A stretch of DNA of 64,000 nt from Nocardioides halotolerans DSM 19273. Lineage in GTDB: Bacteria; Actinomycetota; Actinomycetes; Propionibacteriales; Nocardioidaceae. Position numbers and translations under genes: made by a program. Positions within the stretch are counted from its first letter, which is position 1; each line of letters begins with the position of its first letter. The stretch spans positions 90,594 to 154,593 of the forward strand of contig NZ_KE383927.1 of NCBI RefSeq assembly GCF_000422805.1, in the 5' to 3' direction. Positions 48,655-55,878 of this stretch are shown here, piece by piece. Under the pieces are notes generated by a model, which worked only from the letters and a program-made list of their open reading frames with translations, ran no database searches and was not told the origin of the DNA.

Positions 48655-49186
48655 GGCCGGTCCTTTCCTCGTGCAGCGATCGCACGTGTGGTCGTAGCCG
48701 CGCCAGGGCGCGGTGGCTTCGTTGCTTGACCGCCGCGGCGCTGATGCCGAGGTCGGTCGCGGTCTCGGCGACGCTGCGGTCCTCCCAGAACCGCGCCACC
48801 AGCACCGCCCGGTCCAGCGCCGAGAGCTGTCGTAGCGCGGCGATCAGGTCGTGCCTGGTCGCCAGCACGTCGCCGTCGGGACCACCGGAGGGCACGGCGT
48901 ACGCCGCGTCGGCCACGGCCTCGGTCGGCGTCTCGGTGTTGCGGCGCAGCCGTCGGTGGGAGAGGTAGGTGTTGATCAGCGTGGTGCGCGCGTAGCCGAC
49001 GGGGTTGTCGCTGCGGACCAGGCGCCGCCACCGTGCGAAGACCTTCGCGTAGGTGCTCTGGGTGAGGTCCTCGGCGAGGTGGTGGTCGCCGCAGAGCAGG
49101 TACGCCGTCCGGTAGAGCTGGGTGCCCGACGCCCGCACGAACGCGTCGAAGCTCGCCGCTTCGTCGTCGCCCGCTCCCTTGTCCAC
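48644..49186 (-). CDS. SigE-family ECF RNA polymerase sigma factor
   Basis: About 180 residues. Sigma region 2 (FDAFVRASGTQLYRTAYLLCGD, HLAEDLTQSTYAKVFARW) and region 4 (LSALDRAVLVARFWEDRSVAETATDLGISAAAVKQRSHRAL) form a standard actinobacterial SigE-type ECF factor. GTG 49186 is preferred because homology begins just beyond it; a GTG at 49231 would add a Cys/His/Arg-rich extension. It is co-transcribed with, and overlaps, the membrane partner, which suggests control by a membrane signal. Confidence 0.85.
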   Translation of the reverse strand: MDKGAGDDEAASFDAFVRASGTQLYRTAYLLCGDHHLAEDLTQSTYAKVFARWRRLVRSDNPVGYARTTLINTYLSHRRLRRNTETPTEAVADAAYAVPSGGPDGDVLATRHDLIAALRQLSALDRAVLVARFWEDRSVAETATDLGISAAAVKQRSHRALARLRPHVRSLHEERTGHER

Positions 49187-49241
49187 GTCAGGTAGACGCC
49201 TCGAACGCCGGGTGTGGTGACATGCGGCCACCGAGAACTTT

Positions 49242-49261
49242 CCGCCGAGGGTCGTCGGCGG
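49242..49261 (-). terminator. stem-loop after dnaB
   Basis: CCGCCGA-N6-TCGGCGG, a perfect 7-bp stem 3 bp past the dnaB stop (49265). Confidence 0.45.
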
Positions 49262-49264
49262 TGG

Positions 49265-51772
49265 TCAGTGGGCCATGTCGACGAAGCGCGAGTAGTGGCC
49301 CTGGAAGGCCACGGTGATGTCACGGGTCGGGCCGTTGCGATGCTTGGCCACGATCAGGTCGGCCTCGCCGGGTCGGGTCGACTCGCGCTCGTACAGGTCC
49401 TCGCGGTGCAGCAGCACGACCATGTCGGCGTCCTGCTCGAGGCTGCCGGACTCGCGCAGGTCGCTCAGCATCGGGCGCTTGTCGGACCGCTGCTCGGGAC
49501 CACGGTTGAGCTGGGAGAGCGCGATGATCGGGACCTCGAGCTCCTTGGCGAGCAGCTTGATCTGGCGGGAGAACTCCGAGACCTCGAGCTGGCGGGACTC
49601 GACCTTCTTGCCGGAGGTCATCAGCTGCATGTAGTCGATGACGACCAGCCGCAGGTCGTGGCGCTGCTTGAGCCGGCGGGCCTTGGCCCGGATCTCCATC
49701 ATCGTCATGTTGGGCGAGTCGTCGATGAAGACCGGCGCGCTGGAGACCTCGCCCATCTTGCGGGCCAGCTTGGTCCAGTCGTCCTCGCTGAGCTGGCCGT
49801 TGCGGATGTGGTTGAGCGGCACCTTGGCCTCGGCCGAGAGCAGCCGCATGGTGATCTCGGACCTCGTCATCTCCAGGCTGAAGAAGACGCTGGTGAGGTT
49901 GTTGTGGATCGACGCCGCCCGGCACAGGTCCAAGGCCAGCGTCGAGTTGTGCGTGGGGATCATCGAGCGCCCGGCGAGGTAGAGATGGTCCTCGTTGTCC
50001 ACCTGCACGCAGCGGACCGGGACGCTCGGCACCCGTCGCACGGACGTGACGTACCGGCGCCCGATCCGCGCCGTCGTGGCAGGTCGGTGCTCCTTGTGCA
50101 CCCGCTGCTTGCTGTAGAGACGGAAGACGTCGTCGCAGGTGGAGAAGTTGACGATGTAGCAGGTCGAGGTCTCCTCGCTACGACCCCGAACCTGCTTCGT
50201 GGTCCGGGAGACCTTGTATCCGAGGCTCACGACGAGCTCGTGGACGTCGTCCGCGAGTCGCTTGCTGGTCACGGCGAACTGGCAGGCCCCGTTGTGCCTC
50301 AGGACGTAGCCGTCGGTGTCCATCAGCCCGGCGAGCAGCTCGCGCCGAAGCGGCTCGGACGCGCGCAGGTAAGCGGGTGGGATGTGCTTGTTGTTGAGCA
50401 CGCCCATCGTGCGCAGGATCGCGGCGACGCTGCCGTGGTCGGTCTGGCACTCGTGGCACATCTTGGTGCCGAAGAAGTGACGGCCGCAGTCGGGACAGAT
50501 GCCATCGGTGACCGCGTCACGCTCGGGGAGCAGGAGCTGGTAGAGCATGCTTCCCCGTGGCTCCGCGCGGAGGCCGTAGGCCTCGATGTACATCGGGATC
50601 TCGTCCGTCTCGCACGTGATGCGGGCGCTCGCGCTGTGCCCGTCTCCGAGCCACGCGCCCAGGACGTAGGGAGGCAGCGGCAGTCGCGCCCACGAGCCCT
50701 CCAGCGGGGCGGCGTTGAGCACCGCGTGGTTGGCCCGCCCCTCCGCGTTGATCTTGACGGTCGCCGCGATCTGCTCGGTCGTGACGACGCTGGCGAACAC
50801 GTGCTGGTTGCGCATCCGGTTGTACTGGTTGTCCGCGGCCCACGTGGACTTGCGTGCGGCCCGGGTCTCCGTCAGCCACTGGTGCTGCGCGTCGGCGATG
50901 ATCGACGAGCCGTCGGAGAAGGTGAGCTCGTAGCAAGGGCGGTCTGTCATCACGTCGGTCGCGGCCACGACCGTGGTCGGACGTCCTTGAGCGTCGTAGA
51001 GCTGGTCACCGACCTGGACCTCACCCATGGTCGTCCAACCCGAAGGGGTGGCCAGTGGGGTGTCGAGTGCCAGTGCCTTCCCGACCGCAGGCCGCGCCGC
51101 GACGATGATCATCTGGCCGGCGTGGAGGCCGTTGGTGAGCTCGTCGAGATCCGCGAAGCCGGTCGGGACGCCGTAGAGGCCGGCCTCGCGGTTGCCGATC
51201 GCCTCGATCTCGTCGAGGACGCCGTCCATGATGTCGGAGAGCGGCGCGTAGTCCTCGCTGCTGCGCTTGTCGGTGACCTGGTAGACCTCGGCCTGGGCCT
51301 GGTCGACGAGGTCGTCGACGTCGCCCTCGCCGGCGTAGCCGAACTGCACGATGCGGGTGCCGGCGTTGACCAGCCGGCGCAGGATCGCCTTCTCGCGGAC
51401 GATGCCGGCGTAGTAGGAGGCGTTGGCGGCGATCGGCACCGCGGACGTGATGGTGTGGAGGTACGGCGCCCCGCCGATGCGCTGGAGCTCGCCCCGCCGC
51501 TGCAGCTCGTTGCCGACGGTGACCATGTCGGCGGGTTCGCCGCGGCCGTAGAGGTCGATGATCGCGTCGTGGATCGTCTCGTGGCTCGGGCGGTAGAAGT
51601 CGGCCCCGCGGAGCACCTCGGCGACGTCGGCGATGGCGTCCTTGGAGATCATCATCGCGCCCAGCACCGACTGCTCAGCCGCCATGTCCTGGGGCGGCGT
51701 CCGGTCGCCACCCGACCCCGGCTCCGGCATGCCTCCGGGCGCCTGCCAGGCGTCGGACTCGGTCAGGCTCAC
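49265..51772 (-). CDS. dnaB: replicative DNA helicase DnaB with in-frame intein
   Basis: The precursor is 835 residues; the mature helicase is about 458 after splicing. The N-terminal primase-interacting domain (MAAEQSVLGAMMI, about 25-130) and the RecA-like motor are normal. The Walker A motif ARPAVGK is split by an intein (precursor residues 233-609) before STLALDL. Walker B-like LRLVVIDYMQLM and the C-terminal SRQIKLLAKELEVPIIALSQLNR and GPTRDITVAFQGHYSRF follow. GTG 51772 has AGGAG 6 nt ahead. The product should be inactive until spliced, because the ATP-binding loop is interrupted. Confidence 0.95.
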   Translation of the reverse strand: MSLTESDAWQAPGGMPEPGSGGDRTPPQDMAAEQSVLGAMMISKDAIADVAEVLRGADFYRPSHETIHDAIIDLYGRGEPADMVTVGNELQRRGELQRIGGAPYLHTITSAVPIAANASYYAGIVREKAILRRLVNAGTRIVQFGYAGEGDVDDLVDQAQAEVYQVTDKRSSEDYAPLSDIMDGVLDEIEAIGNREAGLYGVPTGFADLDELTNGLHAGQMIIVAARPAVGKALALDTPLATPSGWTTMGEVQVGDQLYDAQGRPTTVVAATDVMTDRPCYELTFSDGSSIIADAQHQWLTETRAARKSTWAADNQYNRMRNQHVFASVVTTEQIAATVKINAEGRANHAVLNAAPLEGSWARLPLPPYVLGAWLGDGHSASARITCETDEIPMYIEAYGLRAEPRGSMLYQLLLPERDAVTDGICPDCGRHFFGTKMCHECQTDHGSVAAILRTMGVLNNKHIPPAYLRASEPLRRELLAGLMDTDGYVLRHNGACQFAVTSKRLADDVHELVVSLGYKVSRTTKQVRGRSEETSTCYIVNFSTCDDVFRLYSKQRVHKEHRPATTARIGRRYVTSVRRVPSVPVRCVQVDNEDHLYLAGRSMIPTHNSTLALDLCRAASIHNNLTSVFFSLEMTRSEITMRLLSAEAKVPLNHIRNGQLSEDDWTKLARKMGEVSSAPVFIDDSPNMTMMEIRAKARRLKQRHDLRLVVIDYMQLMTSGKKVESRQLEVSEFSRQIKLLAKELEVPIIALSQLNRGPEQRSDKRPMLSDLRESGSLEQDADMVVLLHREDLYERESTRPGEADLIVAKHRNGPTRDITVAFQGHYSRFVDMAH
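49946..51076 (-). other. class 3-like intein with LAGLIDADG endonuclease in DnaB
   Basis: 377 residues inserted between GK and ST of Walker A. It starts with Ala (ALALDTPLATPSGW) rather than Cys or Ser and ends MIPTHN before an extein Ser. Block B reads ADAQHQWLT with the Trp, block F reads VRCVQVDNEDHLYLAG with the Cys, and block G has the Thr. This WCT set and the missing Cys/Ser1 mark a class 3 intein. Endonuclease blocks LGAWLGDGHS and LLAGLMDTDGYV are intact. A CPDC...CHEC Zn-ribbon-like insertion lies between them. Confidence 0.85.
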
Positions 51773-52373
51773 GGGATACTCCTGGGTGGTGGCGAGCGGT
51801 CGGGGAGGGTGGGGAGGGTGTGACGGATGGGACGACGGGGGAACGTCGCCGACGGTAGGGCCGACCGCCGACAGCGCCGATCGACCCGGCCCGGAGCGGG
51901 CCTGGCGGGTGGTCGGACGGCGCTTGCGGGGCGCGGTTCGCGGGATGCGCTCGGAGCAACCTAGGCACCCCTCGGCGCGCCTGGGAAGCCTGCCATCCAC
52001 ACCCCCTGGGGAGAACCCGGCGATCCGCGTGGACGACACTCGGCAACCCTGTGCACAGCTTGGGGAAAGCCCTGTGGACCTGACGGTCGACCTCACCGTG
52101 CGCAGCGCTCTGACCTGCGAGGACGGCCGTCCACCGGTGTGGAGCGAAAATAGATCGCCCCGGTGTCCGGTCACCGGACGGTCACCTCGCGATCACCCGG
52201 TGGCTTTGTCGACAAAGGCCGCGGGCGTCGCCGGTCAAGGGCTCATCCACATCCTTATCCACCGGTGTGTAGGGACTAGTACCGTGCGGGCCAGCACCGC
52301 CGCACCGGCCCTTACGGTGACTAGTCCCGGGACCACGGGCGGGCGGGCACCGACCACCCCCTAACCTGCTCGC
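51773..52373. other. 601-bp intergenic region with dnaB promoter and palindromes
   Basis: No gene is seen. It contains a perfect TTTGTCGACAAA (52205-52216), a DnaA-box-like TTATCCACC (52255-52263) with other TCCAC and TGTGGA elements nearby, and a long inverted repeat (52272-52292 and 52307-52328). The dnaB transcript must start here, and the exported gene at 52374 starts at the other side. The DnaA-like sites are single, so an origin is not claimed. Confidence 0.5.
52362..52367 (+). promoter_or_regulatory. -10 hexamer TAACCT, leaderless start of exported protein
   Basis: TAACCT, a 6-nt gap, then ATG 52374. Confidence 0.55.
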
Positions 52374-53117
52374 ATGCCCCCCTCCCCCAGGCGCCGCCGG
52401 GCACGCCTCGCGCTGGTCGTCCCGGCCACCGCGGTGCTGGCGCTGCTCGCACCGACGGTGGCGGCGCCGGCCTCGGCGGCGGGCGCCGACGACGCGCCCG
52501 ACACCGCGATCAGCGGGGGACCGCAGGACCAGATCACGCCCGGCGACCCCGTCACCCGGACCGCGCGGCCCAGCCTCCAGCTCAGCGCCAGCGAGCCCGC
52601 GTCGTTCAACTGCGCGGTGAACGCACGGGCGGTGCCCTGCCAGGCGGGGCTCAACGTGCTCACCGGGCTCGAGCCCGGCCCCCAGGTCTTCGTCGCGCAG
52701 GCCGTCGACCAGGACGGCCACTTCGACACGACGCCCGCCACGCTCACCTTCTTCGTGCCCCTCGACCTCGAGCCCGGTGGGGCCAGGACCTGGAAGAGGG
52801 TCAGGAGCCGCGCGTCCTACGACGGCGACTACGTCGCCACCGCGACGAAGGGCGCCCGGCTCCGTCTCGGCAAGGTCGTGGGCGTGCGGGAGCTCCGGCT
52901 CTACGCGCCGATCGGCCCGCGGCTCGGCAAGGTGGCGGTGCGGGTGGGCAGGAACCCGTGGATCAAGGTGCGGCTGCGGTCGGCGACGCGGGAGCGGCTG
53001 CACGTCTTCGAGCTGCGCGCCCCCGACGCCACCCGTCTGAGCGGCGTGGTCCAGATCAAGGCGCTCAAGGTCCCCCGGCACGGTGCGGTCGCGGTCGACG
53101 CGATCGTGGCGCGCTGA
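52374..53117 (+). CDS. exported protein with Ig-like module
   Basis: 247 residues. A signal peptide (Arg-rich start, hydrophobic 11-33, ASA site) precedes an Ig-like module near 40-125 (PDTAISGGP, FNCAVNARAVPCQAG, GPQVFVAQAVDQDG). A beta-rich C-terminal domain (about 130-247) follows. The first module resembles the C-terminal modules of the exported proteins at 35884 and 37414, with the same paired-Cys loop. Function unknown; it is probably a surface or matrix protein. Confidence 0.7.
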   Translation: MPPSPRRRRARLALVVPATAVLALLAPTVAAPASAAGADDAPDTAISGGPQDQITPGDPVTRTARPSLQLSASEPASFNCAVNARAVPCQAGLNVLTGLEPGPQVFVAQAVDQDGHFDTTPATLTFFVPLDLEPGGARTWKRVRSRASYDGDYVATATKGARLRLGKVVGVRELRLYAPIGPRLGKVAVRVGRNPWIKVRLRSATRERLHVFELRAPDATRLSGVVQIKALKVPRHGAVAVDAIVAR

Positions 53118-53149
53118 CGCCCGGACGCGGCGGGCGGGCACCCGACGTA

Positions 53150-53190
53150 CGACGGCCCCGCGGGCTCACGAGGAGCCGGCGGGGCCGTCG
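53150..53190. terminator. bidirectional terminator between exported gene and rplI
   Basis: CGACGGCCCCGC (53150-53161) pairs exactly with GCGGGGCCGTCG (53179-53190) across a 17-nt loop. Confidence 0.75.
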
Positions 53191-53204
53191 AGCGTGCGTG
53201 CGGG

Positions 53205-53651
53205 TCAGGCAGGGATGACGTTGAGGGCCACCGTGGCGGACACCTCGTCGTGCAGCCGGACGGTCACCTCGTGGGCGCCGAGCGACTTGATCGGGTTGCC
53301 GACCGCGATGGTCCGCTTGTCGACCTCTTGGCCGGAGACCTCGCTGATCGCCTCGGCGATGTCGGTGACCGTGACGGCACCGAAGAGGCGTCCGGCCTCG
53401 CCGGCCCGGACCTTGACCGCGACCGGGCCGCCCTCGAGCTTGGCCTTGATGGCCTCGGCGGAGTCGTGGTCGCGCACCGCGCGGGCGGTGCGGGCCTTCT
53501 TGATGGAGTCGATGGTCTTCTCGGCGCCGCGGGTCCAGCGGATCGCCTCGCCACGGGGGACGAGGTAGTTGCGGCCGTAGCCGTCCTTGACCTCGACGAC
53601 GTCGCCGGGGGCACCGAGGCCGGTGACCTCCTGGGTGAGGATGAGCTTCAT
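53205..53651 (-). CDS. rplI: 50S ribosomal protein L9 (bL9)
   Basis: 148 residues, a normal-length bL9 that binds 23S rRNA. The N-terminal domain MKLILTQEVTGLGAPGDVVEV KDGYGRNYLVPRG-type segment is followed by a long helix and the C-terminal domain ending in VALNVIPA. ATG 53651 lies 17 bp beyond the rpsR stop and has an AAGGGGA-type SD. It is the last gene of the canonical rpsF-ssb-rpsR-rplI operon. Confidence 0.97.
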   Translation of the reverse strand: MKLILTQEVTGLGAPGDVVEVKDGYGRNYLVPRGEAIRWTRGAEKTIDSIKKARTARAVRDHDSAEAIKAKLEGGPVAVKVRAGEAGRLFGAVTVTDIAEAISEVSGQEVDKRTIAVGNPIKSLGAHEVTVRLHDEVSATVALNVIPA

Positions 53652-53668
53652 CGCGCAGATCCCCTTTC

Positions 53669-53905
53669 TCAGCGACCGGTGGACGTGTAGGGCAGCAGGG
53701 CCACCTCGCGGGCGTTCTTGACCGCGATGGCGACGTCGCGCTGGTGCTGGACGCAGTTGCCGGTCACCCGACGCGCGCGGATCTTGCCGCGGTCGGAGAT
53801 GAACTTGCGGAGCAGGGCGGTGTCCTTGTAGTCGGCACCGGTCGCCTTCTCCTTGCAGAACTGGCAGACCTTCTTCTTGGGCTTGCGGAGTACGGGCTTG
53901 GCCAT
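53669..53905 (-). CDS. rpsR: 30S ribosomal protein S18 (bS18)
   Basis: 78 residues. The protein carries CQFCKEK and a further Cys in GNCVQHQ, so it is the zinc-binding (C+) form of bS18 and not the cysteine-free form made under zinc limitation in mycobacteria. RKFISDRGKIRARRVTG binds 16S rRNA. GGAGGAAG precedes ATG 53905. It lies in the rpsF operon and pairs with bS6 in the 30S subunit. Confidence 0.97.
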   Translation of the reverse strand: MAKPVLRKPKKKVCQFCKEKATGADYKDTALLRKFISDRGKIRARRVTGNCVQHQRDVAIAVKNAREVALLPYTSTGR

Positions 53906-53979
53906 TGTGGTGCTTCCTCCTCAGAAGCCCGGCCCCGCGTCGGGGCCGGAATGGTCGGTTGGGATGGGTGCTGTCGAGG

Positions 53980-54534
53980 TCAGAACGGGGGCTCGTCGGC
54001 CGGCGCCGAGGGTGCGCCCCACGGGTCGCCGGCGGGAGCGCCGCCACCGGTGCCACCGGCCGCGGGGGCCGGGGTGGCCCACGGGTCGGCCGCGGGCGAG
54101 GACTGTCCGCCCTGGCCGGCCTGTCCGCCCTGGCCGCCTCCGCCGGAGTAGCCGCCCCCGCCGCCCTGGCGGCTGGTGCGGTTGACCTTGGCGGTCGCGA
54201 ACTTGAGCGAGGGGCCGACCTCGTCGACCTCGATCTCGAAGACCGTGCGCTTCTGGCCCTCACGGTCCTCGTAGGAGCGGGCCTTCAGGCGACCCTGGAC
54301 GACGACGCGCATGCCCCGCTGGAGCGACTCGGCGACGTTCTCCGCCGCCTGGCGCCAGATCGAGCAGCGCAGGAACATGGCCTCGCCGTCGACCCACTCG
54401 TTGGTGTTCTTGTCGAAGTTGCGCGGAGTCGAGGCCACCGTGAAGTTGGCGACCGCGGCGCCCGAAGGCGTGAAGCGCAGCTCGGGGTCGTCGGTGAGGT
54501 TGCCGACCACGGTGATGATGGTCTCGCCTGCCAT
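53980..54534 (-). CDS. ssb: single-stranded DNA-binding protein
   Basis: 184 residues. The OB-fold (about 1-112) starts MAGETIITVVGNLTDDPEL and includes the DNA-binding aromatics of CSIWRQAAENVAESLQRG. A Gly/Gln/Ala-rich linker (115-175) ends with the acidic tip DEPPF, which binds replication and repair proteins. AAGGAG precedes ATG 54534. It is the second gene of the operon; replication and translation genes are co-expressed here. Confidence 0.97.
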   Translation of the reverse strand: MAGETIITVVGNLTDDPELRFTPSGAAVANFTVASTPRNFDKNTNEWVDGEAMFLRCSIWRQAAENVAESLQRGMRVVVQGRLKARSYEDREGQKRTVFEIEVDEVGPSLKFATAKVNRTSRQGGGGGYSGGGGQGGQAGQGGQSSPAADPWATPAPAAGGTGGGAPAGDPWGAPSAPADEPPF

Positions 54535-54660
54535 TGGGTCTCCTTGTCGTCCCGCTGTGTCGTCCCGCTGTGGGTCCCACCCATCGTTGCCGCAGGCACC
54601 GACGGTGGGAAGGGCTCATCCACAGGCGACCCGGCCGGACCGGGCGCCCGCGGCACGGGC

Positions 54661-54951
54661 CTACTTGTTGTCGGGCCGGATGACCTTGGTCCGCAGGATC
54701 GACTCGTTCAGCGTGAGCTGGCGGTCGAGCTCCTTGACGGTGGCGGGCTCGGCGGTCAGGTTGACCACCGCGTAGATGCCCTCTTGGTTCTTCTTGATCT
54801 CGTAGGCCATGCGACGACGGCCCCAGATGTCGACCGACTCGACCGACCCGCCGTCCTTGCGGATGACGTTGAGGTACTTGTCGAGCGACGGACCGACGGT
54901 GCGCTCTTCGAGACTGGGGTCGAGGATGACCATCACTTCATAGGCACGCAA
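54661..54951 (-). CDS. rpsF: 30S ribosomal protein S6 (bS6), TTG start
   Basis: 96 residues, the normal size for bS6, starting LRAYEVMVILDPSLEERT (initiator translated as Met). The start is TTG 54951 rather than an upstream ATG (54984). AGGAGG lies 8-9 nt ahead, and the TTG start gives a standard bS6 N terminus. The rare TTG start could lower expression to match bS18. It is the first gene of the operon. Confidence 0.95.
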   Translation of the reverse strand: MRAYEVMVILDPSLEERTVGPSLDKYLNVIRKDGGSVESVDIWGRRRMAYEIKKNQEGIYAVVNLTAEPATVKELDRQLTLNESILRTKVIRPDNK

Positions 54952-54979
54952 AGCAGTTCCACCTCCTGTGGGCTCAGCG

Positions 54980-54998
54980 GCCACGGTCTCTCCGTGGC
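54980..54998 (-). promoter_or_regulatory. stem-loop in the rpsF leader
   Basis: GCCACGG-N5-CCGTGGC (perfect 7-bp stem, loop 54987-54991) sits about 29 nt ahead of the rpsF start. It could be part of an S6:S18-binding autoregulatory leader or simply a structure that controls SD access; the published S6:S18 motif was not matched. Confidence 0.4.
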
Positions 54999-55140
54999 AG
55001 GAGGGCTTGTGCGTTGGTCACGCCGTGGCGTCTGGCCGCGACGGACAGGAAAGGCTAGCAGCGGGCCGGGCGCCAGGACGAATCCGAGCGGCGGGCCCGA
55101 GGCCTGTGGAGAGCCCGCCCCGGCGTACGCCGAGCGCGGC

Positions 55141-55146
55141 TAGTTT
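55141..55146 (+). promoter_or_regulatory. -10 hexamer TAGTTT, leaderless start of kinase gene
   Basis: TAGTTT, a 6-nt gap, then GTG 55153. Confidence 0.5.
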
Positions 55147-55152
55147 CCGCCC

Positions 55153-55878
55153 GTGCAGCTGCGCCGAGCGAGTCCCGTGGCCGGTCGCTACGTGCTGCTC
55201 GAGCAGATCGGTGCCGGCGGCGCGGGGACCGTCCACCGGGCGCGCGACCTGCGCACCCGCCGCGACGTGGCGGCGAAGGTGGTGCGCGGCGCCGACCCGG
55301 ACCGGCTGCTCGACCTGGTGCGCGAGCAGGCACACCGGATCGAGCACCCCCACGTGCTCTCGCCGCTGGGCTGGGCCGCGGAGGACGACATCGCGCTCAT
55401 CGCGATGGAGCTGGTGCCCGGCGGCTCGGTGCGCGACCTGCTCGCGCGCCGCGGGCCGCTGCCGGAGCCGCTGGTCGCGCACCTGCTCGCCCAGCTCCTC
55501 GACGCGCTGGCGGCCGTCCACGCCCGTGGCATCGTCCACGGCGACGTCAAGCCGGCCAACCTCCTGGTCCGCGACGGCCCTCGCCCCCACCTCCTGCTCG
55601 CCGACTTCGGCGTGGCCCGGCACGCCGGGCGGCCGGCCCCGGTGGTGGGCACGCCGTCGTTCCTGGCGCCCGAGCGGCTGGCGGGCGCGCCGCCCGACCC
55701 GAGCCAGGACGTCTACGCCGCCGGCCTCGTCGCCCGGCGCGCGCTGGCCGGCCACGCCGCCCTGTTGACCCTCTGCGACTCCATGACGCGCACCGAGGCC
55801 GCGCGGCGCCCGACCGCTGCGGCGGCGCTGCGCCGGCTCGGCGAGCTCACGGCGCGGTGCTGGACTCCTGGGTGGTGA
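55153..55878 (+). CDS. minimal serine/threonine protein kinase
   Basis: 241 residues, a catalytic domain with no transmembrane or sensor part. The Gly loop IGAGGAGTVHRA, the Lys in RDVAAKVV, IVHGDVKPANLL (HGD in place of HRD), ADFGVA and a P+1-like GTPSFLAPERL are all present; the C lobe is short. It should be a soluble Hanks-type kinase. The 3' end overlaps the convergent MmyB-like gene by 32 bp inside a 15-bp tandem repeat, so its last residues are encoded by the repeat. Confidence 0.85.
   Translation: MQLRRASPVAGRYVLLEQIGAGGAGTVHRARDLRTRRDVAAKVVRGADPDRLLDLVREQAHRIEHPHVLSPLGWAAEDDIALIAMELVPGGSVRDLLARRGPLPEPLVAHLLAQLLDALAAVHARGIVHGDVKPANLLVRDGPRPHLLLADFGVARHAGRPAPVVGTPSFLAPERLAGAPPDPSQDVYAAGLVARRALAGHAALLTLCDSMTRTEAARRPTAAAALRRLGELTARCWTPGW

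Noticed and set aside
49946..51076. Insertion sequence or separate gene within dnaB
   Set aside because: The reading frame is continuous, and both ends match intein splice junctions around conserved DnaB motifs.
51773..52373. Chromosomal origin of replication
   Set aside because: Only one DnaA-box-like site is visible, and no dnaA or dnaN gene lies in the window.
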